Origin: Pseudoxanthomonas gei
GTDB taxonomy: Bacteria; Pseudomonadota; Gammaproteobacteria; Xanthomonadales; Xanthomonadaceae
Assembly: GCF_010119615.1 (NCBI RefSeq)
Contig: NZ_QOVG01000011.1
Span: forward strand, 1-64,000
Direction: 5' to 3'
DNA: 64,000 nucleotides
This document shows, piece by piece, positions 18,184 through 26,365 of this stretch; within the stretch, counting starts at the first letter, position 1, and each line of letters starts with the position of its first letter. Under the pieces are notes generated by a model that saw only the letters and a program-made list of their open reading frames with translations, made no database searches and was not told where the DNA came from. The translations under genes were made by a program, and so were the position numbers.

Positions 18184-19521
18184 ATGTCCAGCCTGCTGAT
18201 CATCGACGACAACCCGGCGGTTGCCACGGCGCTTGAGGTGCTGTTCTCGCTGCACGACATCGCCACGCTGCACGCCGAGACGCCCGAAGCAGGATTGGCG
18301 ATGCTGCAGTCCGAATCGGTGGACCTGGTGATCCAGGACATGAATTTCAGCGCCGACACCACTTCGGGCGACGAAGGCGTCGCCCTGTTTTCCGAGATCC
18401 GCGCGCGCTATCCGGACCTGCCGGTGATCCTGCTCACCGCCTGGACCCACCTGAGCAGCGCGGTGGAACTGGTCAAGGCCGGTGCCGCCGACTACGTGGC
18501 CAAGCCCTGGGACGACCGCAAGCTGCTGGCCACCGTCAACAACCTGCTGGAACTGGCGGAGGCGCGCAGCGAACTGGACCGGCGCCGCAACCGCGAACGC
18601 GCACGCCAGGAGCAACTGGCCAGCAAGTACGACCTGCGCGGCGTGGTCTTCGACGATCCGGCCAGCGAGCGCGTGATCGCACTCGCCTGCCAGGTCGCGC
18701 GCTCGGAACTGCCGGTGCTGATCACCGGGCCCAATGGCAGCGGCAAGGAGAAGATCGCCGAGATCGTGCAGGCCAACTCCTCGGTCCGCAACGGTCCCTT
18801 CGTGACCTTGAACTGCGGCGCGCTGCCGTCGGAACTGATCGAAGCCGAACTGTTCGGCGCCGATGCCGGCGCCTACACCGGCGCCAACAAGGCGCGCGAA
18901 GGCAAGTTCGAGGCGGCCGATGGCGGCACCCTGTTCCTGGACGAGATCGGCAACCTGCCGCTGGCCGGGCAAATGAAGTTGTTGCGTGTGCTGGAAACCG
19001 GGCGCTTCGAGCGCCTGGGCTCCAATCGCGAACGCCAGGTCCGCGTACGCGTGATCAGCGCCACCAATGCCGACCTGCCGCTGCTGATCCGCGAAGGCAG
19101 TTTCCGCGAGGATCTTTTCTACCGCCTCAACGCCATCGAGCTGGCATTGCCGCCATTGGCTGAGAGGCCGGGCGATATCCTGCCGCTGGCCGAAAGCTTC
19201 CGTCCCGCCGACAAGCCCATCGGCGACAGCGCGCGTGCCGCCTTGCTGCGCCATCCGTGGCCCGGCAACGTGCGAGAACTGCGCAACGTGATCCAGCGCG
19301 CCGGCCTGCTGGCCGGCGGCGACCGCATCGAGGCGGCCGATCTAAACCTGCCCAAGGCTACGATCCCCAGGCCCGCGGTAACCGTGGAGCCGGATCGCGC
19401 CGGCATTGAATCGGCGCTGGCGCGCGCCGGTGGCGTGATCGCCCAGGCCGCCGCGGACCTGGGCCTGAGCCGGCAGGCGCTGTACCGGCGCATGGACCGC
19501 TTCAACATTCCACGCGAATGA
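18184..19521 (+). CDS. Sigma-54-dependent NtrC-family response regulator
   Basis: Bacterial enhancer-binding protein (445 aa). The receiver domain (1-120) has acidic D8/D9, phospho-acceptor D52, T85 and K107; the loop after D52 is long (NFSADTTSGDEG). The AAA+ domain has Walker A GPNGSGKE (182-189), the sigma-54 contact loop GAYTGA (229-234, Tyr in place of the usual Phe) and Walker B TLFLDE (249-254). A Fis-type HTH occupies the C-terminus (about 410-443). It probably binds the palindromes at 12125-12159 and drives the operon promoter at 12201 in a positive loop. Start is ATG 18184; the last four bases overlap the kinase start. Confidence 0.92.
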   Translation: MSSLLIIDDNPAVATALEVLFSLHDIATLHAETPEAGLAMLQSESVDLVIQDMNFSADTTSGDEGVALFSEIRARYPDLPVILLTAWTHLSSAVELVKAGAADYVAKPWDDRKLLATVNNLLELAEARSELDRRRNRERARQEQLASKYDLRGVVFDDPASERVIALACQVARSELPVLITGPNGSGKEKIAEIVQANSSVRNGPFVTLNCGALPSELIEAELFGADAGAYTGANKAREGKFEAADGGTLFLDEIGNLPLAGQMKLLRVLETGRFERLGSNRERQVRVRVISATNADLPLLIREGSFREDLFYRLNAIELALPPLAERPGDILPLAESFRPADKPIGDSARAALLRHPWPGNVRELRNVIQRAGLLAGGDRIEAADLNLPKATIPRPAVTVEPDRAGIESALARAGGVIAQAAADLGLSRQALYRRMDRFNIPRE

Positions 19522-20861
19522 TCCGCCGCTCCGTCGCCGGCCGCCTGCTGTTCTGGCTGCTGCCCCTGCTGGCGGTCGCCATCGCGCTGCCCTTGCTGTT
19601 GGTGGACTGGCTGGGCGATGCCAGGCTGGCCGCACTGGTTTCGGCGCTGGTCATCGTGCCGCTCGCCGCATGGGCCGTGAAGCGCGCGCTGGCGCCGGTG
19701 AACTCGCTGTTCCGCGCCCTGGCCGGCAGCGTCAACACCTATCGCGACGGCGAGTACAACTCCGGCATCCACTGGCGCGGGCAGGACGACCTCGGCGACC
19801 TGGTCAAGGCCCATGCAGAGCTGGGTGAGGTGCTGCGCGAGCAACGCCAGGGACTCGTGCAGCGCGAACTGCTGCTCGACACGATGGTCCAGAACACGCC
19901 GGTGGCCATGCTGCTGATCGCCGCCGGCGGCGATGGCGAGCGGCGCGTGGTCTTCGCCAACCTGGCCGCGCGCAAGCTGCTTCACAGCGGCTGGAAGCTG
20001 GAGGGCCAGCGTTTCGACGACCTGCTGGCCGCCGCGCCGGTGGAAATGCGCGAGGCCATGCAACGTGGCGGCGACGGCCTGTTCGCGATCGACAGCGACG
20101 ACGAGGACGAGGCCGACTTCCGAGAAGAGCAGGTCTACCACCTGGCGCGCCGGCACTTCCGACTCAATGGCCGCAAGCATGAATTGCTGCTGCTGCGCCT
20201 GCTGACCAACGAGCTGCGTCGCCAGGAAGTGCAGACCTGGAAGAAAGTCATCCGCGTGATCAGCCACGAGTTGAACAATTCGCTGGCCCCGGTGGCCTCG
20301 CTGGCCCATTCCGGCGCCGAGCTGGTGCGCCGCGGGCGCCACGAACGCCTGGAGGAGATCTTCGGCACCATCGAGGAGCGCGCGCGCCACCTGGAAGGCT
20401 TCATCCGCGGCTACGCGCGTTTCGCCAAGCTGCCGCAGCCGCTGCTCAACACGGTGGACTGGGCGCATTTCCTGGCCAGCCTGCATCGGCAGATCGCGTT
20501 CGAGATGGAAGGCTCGGCCGAGGGCATGAGCAGCCGCATCGACCAGGCCCAGATGGAACAGGCCCTGTTGAACCTGCTCAAGAACGCGCACGAGGCCGGT
20601 GGCGAATCCGGAGGCGTCAGCGTCAGGTTGACGCGCCTGCCGGAGTGGTTGCGCATCGAAGTGCTGGACCGGGGCGCCGGCATGAACGAGTCGGTGCTGC
20701 AGAACGCGCTGGTGCCGTTCTATTCCACCAAGCGCAACGGCACCGGACTGGGCCTGGCGCTGACCCGCGAGATCGTGGAAGCCCACGGAGGCCGACTGTC
20801 GATGCACAACCGCGAGGGTGGCGGGCTATGCGTGGCGATCCAGCTACCGGACGCGGGATGA
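19518..20861 (+). CDS. Membrane sensor histidine kinase (NtrY-like)
   Basis: 447-aa kinase with two N-terminal transmembrane helices (about 8-29 and 36-55) and almost no periplasmic loop. A HAMP-like linker and PAS-like segment (about 120-220) follow, then H250 in SHELNNSLAP and an HATPase domain with N (NLLKNAHEA), G1 (DRGAGMN) and G2 (GTGLGLAL) boxes. The ATGA overlap with the regulator shows translational coupling. The lack of a periplasmic sensor suggests that it senses within the membrane or through partners, perhaps the transporter or the two exported proteins encoded just upstream. Confidence 0.92.
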   Translation: MIRRSVAGRLLFWLLPLLAVAIALPLLLVDWLGDARLAALVSALVIVPLAAWAVKRALAPVNSLFRALAGSVNTYRDGEYNSGIHWRGQDDLGDLVKAHAELGEVLREQRQGLVQRELLLDTMVQNTPVAMLLIAAGGDGERRVVFANLAARKLLHSGWKLEGQRFDDLLAAAPVEMREAMQRGGDGLFAIDSDDEDEADFREEQVYHLARRHFRLNGRKHELLLLRLLTNELRRQEVQTWKKVIRVISHELNNSLAPVASLAHSGAELVRRGRHERLEEIFGTIEERARHLEGFIRGYARFAKLPQPLLNTVDWAHFLASLHRQIAFEMEGSAEGMSSRIDQAQMEQALLNLLKNAHEAGGESGGVSVRLTRLPEWLRIEVLDRGAGMNESVLQNALVPFYSTKRNGTGLGLALTREIVEAHGGRLSMHNREGGGLCVAIQLPDAG

Positions 20862-20899
20862 AAGCCTACACGCTGAAATTCCGCGACACCCGAACGTAG

Positions 20900-20917
20900 G
20901 GCGGGTCTTGACCCGCC
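20900..20917 (+). terminator. Hairpin after the kinase gene
   Basis: GGCGGGTC-tt-GACCCGCC forms a perfect 8-bp stem 38 bases after the kinase stop. There is no U-run, so it may be part of a small repeat or a weak terminator of the efflux/regulator operon. Confidence 0.45.
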
Positions 20918-21050
20918 ATTGCCATGAATAAGTTCGCGATAGCAATGAGCGAACCTGCTTGGTCAGCCGGCGTCGCATTCGGCGGGATGGTAATGGTTCG
21001 GACCACATTCTGGCCGCTCAAGGTATTCCGTAACCAATACACCGACCGTC

Positions 21051-21076
21051 GTTCCCACGCAGGCGGGGATGACGAT
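21051..21076. repeat. Single arm of the REP-like palindrome seen at 1106-1194
   Basis: CGTTCCCACGCAGGCGGGGATGACGA closely matches one arm of the element at 1106-1194 (shown here by position; core GCAGGCGGGGATGACGA). It is a solitary, degenerate copy between two convergent transcription units. Confidence 0.6.
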
Positions 21077-21096
21077 GAGAGAGGAATTCGCAGCCG

Positions 21097-21618
21097 TCAG
21101 CAGACGGGCAGCGAACGCCGCATCACCACCCGCAGCCTCATCGGAAAGCCAAGCATCCGTTCGCGCGCGACAAGCTGCGCAAGCTCCACGCCGCACTCCG
21201 CATCATCGATCTCCACGAAGCCGCGGGCCGCATAGAAGGGCGCATTCCAGGCCACGTCGCGAAGCGTGACCAGCGTGATCACCGGCAGTCCACGCGCAGC
21301 CGCTTCGTCGCAGGCCGACTCAAGCAAGGCGCTGCCGATGCCGCAACGCCCATGCTCGGGAACAACATCCATTTCAAACAGATGCGCGTGGCCGTCGGCC
21401 TGGCCGCACAGTGCGAAGCCGACGACTTCTCCGTCGGCCTCTGCCACGCGCAGGATTCCGTTGGTCACGCCGTCGCGAAGATTTTCCGGCGACAGGCTGT
21501 GCATGGCGAAAAGACCGTAAGCGCCATGGTCGAGCAGCAGGGCGGCGGCGCGGCGCTCGACTTCCAGCAGTGCGTGGACATCGGCCGCCGTGCCCGCCCG
21601 GATCATCGGCGCGGTCAT
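21097..21618 (-). CDS. GNAT-family N-acetyltransferase
   Basis: 173-aa acyl-CoA N-acyltransferase. Motif A (LFEMDVVPEHGRCGIGSALL, residues about 79-98, with the R-x-x-G-x-G acetyl-CoA loop RCGIGS) and motif B (NAPFYAARGFVEID) are clear. Substrate unknown. Start ATG 21618 (a second ATG lies at 21606). It is the last gene of the glmU-downstream operon. Confidence 0.85.
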   Translation of the reverse strand: MTAPMIRAGTAADVHALLEVERRAAALLLDHGAYGLFAMHSLSPENLRDGVTNGILRVAEADGEVVGFALCGQADGHAHLFEMDVVPEHGRCGIGSALLESACDEAAARGLPVITLVTLRDVAWNAPFYAARGFVEIDDAECGVELAQLVARERMLGFPMRLRVVMRRSLPVC

Positions 21619-21655
21619 GGCCGGCGCTTGCTGGCCACAGTGGCGTTCGCCTGTA

Positions 21656-21862
21656 CTAACGTCGCCATTGCCAGACCACTCCCAGACATAGCCCCGCTGC
21701 ACCAATAATGCCGGCCAGCAGGAAGGTCACGCTGGATGGACCAAGCAGCTCAACAAGACCCCACGCAAACAGGCCCCCTGTTGTGGCCGCCAGGAAGAAA
21801 CGCCAGGTCGTGCGGAGGTCAACGACCTCGGCTATCACTTCCACCATGTCAGACAGCGCCAT
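21656..21862 (-). CDS. Small inner-membrane protein
   Basis: 68 aa: a short acidic head (MALSDMVEVIAEVVDLRTT) and two hydrophobic helices (about 20-40 and 45-64) separated by LGPSS, ending WQWRR. It starts 6 bp after the stop of the DinB-superfamily gene and ends 37 bp before the GNAT start, so it fits an operon. I do not recognise the family. Confidence 0.6.
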   Translation of the reverse strand: MALSDMVEVIAEVVDLRTTWRFFLAATTGGLFAWGLVELLGPSSVTFLLAGIIGAAGLCLGVVWQWRR

Positions 21863-21868
21863 CGGAAA

Positions 21869-22381
21869 TCATCGGCTGCAGGCGCACTGGGATAACAGGA
21901 AACCATCGATCCTGGCGGCCAGCCACTGCAAGCCAGCCAGATGCTGCTGGTCGTGACTGCACAGCAGGTGCACCAACCCACGCACGCTGACGGGAACATC
22001 ATCGAACACCGCGGTGCGATCAAGCTGTTCGGCCGTCAGCGCCGAAATGACCCCAAGTGTTTTGCGGCGGGCGCTGCGGAATGTGGCGAATACTTCCGAG
22101 GGATCGGCAACGGCGTAATTGCGCTCGATCGACAACGCCTCGCCGTCTATATTTTGCAGTATGGGGCGGGTTTCCCCCAGCGCGAGGCGGAAGCGTTCAT
22201 GGTAGCCGTCCACTTCGACATCTAGCACATGGCGGATCTGCTCGATGGGGCTGAAAGGCTCGCTGGGTATTCCTTCCCACGACGCAGGCTTCCAGTTGCG
22301 GAAATCCGCCGGGATTGCATCGAAGAACGCTTCCAGCGATTGCGGGAAAGCCCCAAGGGCAACGAGCGTGGCAGGATTCAT
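21869..22381 (-). CDS. DinB-superfamily metal-binding protein
   Basis: 170-aa four-helix-bundle protein of the DinB/YfiT type (unrelated to polymerase IV). The characteristic histidines are seen in IRHVL (about residue 50) and HDQQHLAGL (about 141-149). Such proteins are thiol-dependent S-transferases or metal-binding proteins of unknown substrate. It starts 17 bp after the glmU stop and so is read with glmU. Confidence 0.75.
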   Translation of the reverse strand: MNPATLVALGAFPQSLEAFFDAIPADFRNWKPASWEGIPSEPFSPIEQIRHVLDVEVDGYHERFRLALGETRPILQNIDGEALSIERNYAVADPSEVFATFRSARRKTLGVISALTAEQLDRTAVFDDVPVSVRGLVHLLCSHDQQHLAGLQWLAARIDGFLLSQCACSR

Positions 22382-22398
22382 GCGCCGTGGCTCCCCTG

Positions 22399-23766
22399 CT
22401 ATTCGGGCTTCGTCGGCCGCTGCCAGCCTTCCAGGGTCTGCTGGCGCGAGCGGGTGAGGGTGAGCTCACCGGCCGGTGCATCCTTGCCGATCACCGAGCC
22501 GGCGCCGATGGTGGCGTTGGCCCCGATGGTGACCGGCGCCACCAGCGCCGAGTTGGAACCGATGAAGGCGCCGTCCTCGATGGTGGTGGTCGACTTGTTC
22601 ACCCCATCGTAGTTGCAGGTGATGGTGCCGGCGCCGATGTTGACGCCACTGCCGATCACCGCATCACCGAGGTAGGTCAGGTGATTGGCCTTGCTGCCCA
22701 CACCCAGGGTGGCCTTCTTGGTCTCGACGAAATTGCCGATGTGCACGCCATCGGCCAGCACCGTGCCGGGGCGCAGGCGCGCGTAGGGGCCGATCTGGGC
22801 CGCGCCTTCCGTCACCACGCCGTCGAGGTCGCAATGCGCGCGCACCAGCGTGCCGGCGCCGAGCTTCACGTCCTTCAAGCGGGTGAAGGGGCCGATGCTG
22901 ACGCCGTCGCCGAGTTCGACGTTGCCTTCCAGCACCACGTCCACGTCGATCTCCACGTCACGGCCCACCGTCACCGTGCCGCGCTGGTCGAAGCGCGCCG
23001 GATCCAGCAGGCGCGCGCCCTGCGCGCACAGGGCGCGTGCCTGGCGCAGCTGGAAGGCCCGCTCCAGCTGGGAAAGCTGCCAGGGGTCATTGGCGCCCTC
23101 GGCTTCGATGGCTTCGCTCACCACTACCATCTCGGCAGCGCTGAACTCCTCGGCGGCGGCGGCGAATACATCGGTGAGGTAGTACTCGCCTTGCGCGTTG
23201 TCGTTGGACAGGTGCGCCAGCCAGCGCTTCAGCGCGGTGGATTCGGCGGCGATGATGCCGGTGTTGATGACGTGGATGCGGCGCTGCTCCTCGTCGGCAT
23301 CCTTCTGCTCGACGATGGCGGCGACCCGGCCTTCGGCATTGCGGATGATGCGGCCATAACCGGTAGGATCGGCAAGCTCGGCGACCAGCACGGCCAGGCG
23401 TCCGGGGGCCTCCAGCAATCGTTCCAGGGTGTCGCTGCGGATCAGCGGCACGTCGCCGTACAGCACCAGCACGGTGGCCGCGTCCGGCACCCCGGGCATG
23501 GCCTGCTCCACCGCGTGGCCGGTACCGAGCTGTTGTGCCTGGTGCGCCCAGTGCAGGTCGGGCTGGTCGGCGAACGCTGCCTGTACCTGCTCGCCGCCAT
23601 GGCCGTGCACGATGTGGATGCCGGCCGGGTCCAGCGCGCGCGCCGCGGCGATGACCTGGGCCAGCATCGGCCGCCCAGCCATGGGTTGCAGCACCTTGGG
23701 CCTGGCCGAGCGCATGCGCTTGCCTTCGCCGGCGGCAAGGATGATCACGTGCAAGGGTGAGGCCAT
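22399..23766 (-). CDS. glmU: Bifunctional GlmU: GlcN-1-P acetyltransferase / GlcNAc-1-P uridyltransferase
   Basis: 455 aa. The N-terminal pyrophosphorylase domain starts [20 protein letters not shown], with nucleotide-binding loop G-x-G-x-R and K24. The C-terminal left-handed beta-helix (hexapeptide repeats from about 250, for example [15 protein letters not shown]) carries the acetyltransferase. It makes UDP-GlcNAc for peptidoglycan and LPS, downstream of glmS. In many gammaproteobacteria glmU follows atpC directly; here 7 kb of surface-sugar genes lie between them. Confidence 0.97.
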   Translation of the reverse strand: MASPLHVIILAAGEGKRMRSARPKVLQPMAGRPMLAQVIAAARALDPAGIHIVHGHGGEQVQAAFADQPDLHWAHQAQQLGTGHAVEQAMPGVPDAATVLVLYGDVPLIRSDTLERLLEAPGRLAVLVAELADPTGYGRIIRNAEGRVAAIVEQKDADEEQRRIHVINTGIIAAESTALKRWLAHLSNDNAQGEYYLTDVFAAAAEEFSAAEMVVVSEAIEAEGANDPWQLSQLERAFQLRQARALCAQGARLLDPARFDQRGTVTVGRDVEIDVDVVLEGNVELGDGVSIGPFTRLKDVKLGAGTLVRAHCDLDGVVTEGAAQIGPYARLRPGTVLADGVHIGNFVETKKATLGVGSKANHLTYLGDAVIGSGVNIGAGTITCNYDGVNKSTTTIEDGAFIGSNSALVAPVTIGANATIGAGSVIGKDAPAGELTLTRSRQQTLEGWQRPTKPE

Positions 23767-23819
23767 GTGTGTTCCCGGGATTGATTTCGTGGCGCATTCT
23801 AAATCGGCGCGCTGTTAGC

Positions 23820-25871
23820 ATGCGCGCGATGACGCCATCAGACGCCACCCACTCGCCCCCGTTTGCTGTTGCCGATTCGACACCCCGCCCATGGCAGAAG
23901 GCGCTGCTGTGGGCTGGCGTGCCGCTTTGTATGGCGGGCATGGTCCAGTACCGGCTGTGGGAACACTGGCACCCCGGCCGCTTTGGCGAACTGGTGCTGC
24001 TGTCCCTGCTGGCCGGGTCGATCGCCTGGCCGCTGCGGCGTTTCGCTGGCTGGACGTGGGCCTCGGCACTGGCACTGCCCTGGTGCCTGGCGCTGGTGGG
24101 GTTCGCAGGCGTGCTGCCAGTGGCGTGCACCTTGCTGATGGCCATGGCCGCCATTGCACTGGGAGGCATCCTCCTGCCACGCGAATCGGCTGCGTTGCAG
24201 GCAGCCTGTGGCCTGGTCGTGCTGGGCGCCATGCTGGCCTGGTTGCTGCCCTTGCCGCTGCACCATCGGTGGAGCTACCTCGGCGTCTGCGTCGTGCTGG
24301 TCGCGCTGGGGCGAGCCACCGTGGCCAGCACGCTGCGAGGCCTGCGCAGGCAATGGAATTCCGCCATCACGCCCGCGCCGCGCGCCGCGGCATGGGCGGT
24401 GCTCGCGCTGGGCCTGGCCAGCACCGGTTGCTGGTTGCCCACCATGCAACCCGATGACGTGGGCTATCACCTGCGCCTGCCCTGGGAACTGCTGGAACAG
24501 GGCCGCTACACGATGGATCCGGAAACCCACATCTGGGCACTGGCGCCGTGGCTGGGTGATGTCATCCACGCGTTCCCGCAACTGCTTGCCGGCGCCGAAT
24601 CGCGGGGCCCGGTCAATGCCTTGTGGATGCTCCTGACCGCAGCCGGCGTCTGGCAGCTCTGCACGACGCTGGGCGGCGATAGCCGTAGCCGCTGGCTTTC
24701 CGTGGCCTTGTACGCAAGCCTGCCGTTGACCGCGGTACTGGCCGCAAGCATGCAGACCGAGACCCCGACCGCCGCATTGCTGGTCTGGCTCGTGGCGCTG
24801 ATCCTGCGCACGCCCGAGGCCGGTCGCCGATCGCTGCTGGCGGGCGCGATCCTGGTCGGCGGGCTGCTCGGGCTGAAGCTCGCTGCGGCCGCAACGGCGC
24901 TTCTGTTGTTGCCCTGGGCGGCATGGCGACACCGGAGTTTGTTGCGCCTTCTGCCCACGCTGGGCGCCACCGTGGTGGCGCTTGCGATCGGCACCAGCAG
25001 CTATGTTTATGCGTGGACCCTTGCCAGCAATCCGTTCCTGCCGTTGTTCAACAGCTACTTCCATTCCCCGTACTTCGCCGCGTCCGACTTCAACGACCCG
25101 CGCTGGCATGCCGGATTCAACGTCCTGCTGCCTTGGAAGCTGACCTTCGATACCGGCCGCTACCTGGAAGCTTTCGCCGGCGGGGGCGGCTTCGTGCTGG
25201 TCGCCTTGCTGGGGGCGTGGCTGCTGGCGCTGTCGCACCGACGGACCGCGATGACGGCAGTGATGCTGGCCGCCCTGGTCCTGCTCCCGCTGATCCCGCT
25301 CCAGTACCTGCGCTACGCATTTCCCGCCAGCGTGGTGCTGCTGGCCTTGCTGGCGGCAACCGCTTTCCGCGTCCACCCACGCCGCGCCGCCTGGTTGCTG
25401 GGCGGCGTATGCCTGTTGAACTTCGCTTTCCAGTCCAATGGCCACTGGATGCTCCGGACCGGGGCGCTGAAGGAAGCCGTGCTGGCGCGAGGCGATGACG
25501 CGGCGTCGTTCCGCCACTACACGCCCGAGCGCGTCCTGCTGGCCACCTTGCGCAGGTTGCCAACGGACCACGGCAACGTGCTGGCGATGGACCCGCAGCA
25601 GCCCCTCGTTGCGGAGATGGGCGTGCGGGCGCGCACGCTATCGGCCTATGACCCGTCGCTGGCCCGTGCCGCACTCACGGCCGAGGCCGACCTCGGCGGT
25701 GGCGCCTGGGAAGCGCTGCTGCGGCAGCAACATGTCGGCGCGGTGCTGACCCGCACCGGCACACTCTCCGGCGCGCAGCGCGCCGGCCTGCAGCGTGCCG
25801 GCGCGGCCTTGCAGGACGAAGTGGGCGATGCGCAGCTGTGGCTGATTCCAGTGTGGGAAAATGCGCCATGA
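23820..25871 (+). CDS. Polytopic membrane protein, GT39/ArnT-like glycosyltransferase candidate
   Basis: 683 aa with at least ten hydrophobic helices and a soluble C-terminal part (about 560-683). The first large loop contains QPDDVGYHLRLPW (about 219-231), reminiscent of the acidic DD/DE motif of GT-C glycosyltransferases that use polyprenyl-phosphate sugars. Start ATG 23820; ATG 23829 is possible. Its last four bases overlap the GtrA start (ATGA). Probably it transfers a sugar to a lipid, glycan or protein on the periplasmic side. Not recognised more precisely. Confidence 0.65.
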   Translation: MRAMTPSDATHSPPFAVADSTPRPWQKALLWAGVPLCMAGMVQYRLWEHWHPGRFGELVLLSLLAGSIAWPLRRFAGWTWASALALPWCLALVGFAGVLPVACTLLMAMAAIALGGILLPRESAALQAACGLVVLGAMLAWLLPLPLHHRWSYLGVCVVLVALGRATVASTLRGLRRQWNSAITPAPRAAAWAVLALGLASTGCWLPTMQPDDVGYHLRLPWELLEQGRYTMDPETHIWALAPWLGDVIHAFPQLLAGAESRGPVNALWMLLTAAGVWQLCTTLGGDSRSRWLSVALYASLPLTAVLAASMQTETPTAALLVWLVALILRTPEAGRRSLLAGAILVGGLLGLKLAAAATALLLLPWAAWRHRSLLRLLPTLGATVVALAIGTSSYVYAWTLASNPFLPLFNSYFHSPYFAASDFNDPRWHAGFNVLLPWKLTFDTGRYLEAFAGGGGFVLVALLGAWLLALSHRRTAMTAVMLAALVLLPLIPLQYLRYAFPASVVLLALLAATAFRVHPRRAAWLLGGVCLLNFAFQSNGHWMLRTGALKEAVLARGDDAASFRHYTPERVLLATLRRLPTDHGNVLAMDPQQPLVAEMGVRARTLSAYDPSLARAALTAEADLGGGAWEALLRQQHVGAVLTRTGTLSGAQRAGLQRAGAALQDEVGDAQLWLIPVWENAP

Positions 25872-26257
25872 GCGTATTGCGACAGGGACGTTATTACCTG
25901 CTGATCGGCATCCTGCAATGGCTGCTGGACTGGGGCGTGACCGTGGCCCTGAGCCACGGCGGCCTGGCCATCGAACCTGCCAACGTCGCCGGCCGCATCA
26001 GCGGCGCGCTGCTCGGCTTCTGGTTGAACGGACGCTTCACCTTTTCCGGCGACGAACACCACATGGGCCGCAAGCAGTTCGCCCGCTTCCTGCTGATGTG
26101 GACGGTGACCACGGTCATCAGCACGATCTCGATGGGAGCCATCGACGATGTGTTCGGACTGCGGTGGGCGTGGCTGGCGAAGCCCGCCGTGGAAGTGGTG
26201 CTCGGCCTGTTCGGGTTCCTGATGTCAAAGTATTGGGTCTATCGTGCCCACAGGTAA
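25868..26257 (+). CDS. GtrA-family membrane protein (first copy)
   Basis: 129 aa, four transmembrane helices. GtrA signatures are seen in RYYLLIGILQWLLDW, FWLNGRFTFSG and the closing KYWVYRAHR. GtrA proteins are thought to flip undecaprenyl-phosphate-linked sugars. It is coupled to the GT-C-like gene by a 4-base overlap. Confidence 0.88.
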   Translation: MSVLRQGRYYLLIGILQWLLDWGVTVALSHGGLAIEPANVAGRISGALLGFWLNGRFTFSGDEHHMGRKQFARFLLMWTVTTVISTISMGAIDDVFGLRWAWLAKPAVEVVLGLFGFLMSKYWVYRAHR

Positions 26258-26365
26258 TTCCGGCATGTCCGGATGAGGAGTGCCCGCGGGTCCGACTCGA
26301 CAGTGTCCGGGCTCAAACAAATTCCTGCCACAGCACATGACATCCCGCCCCACGAGGAACGCTGC

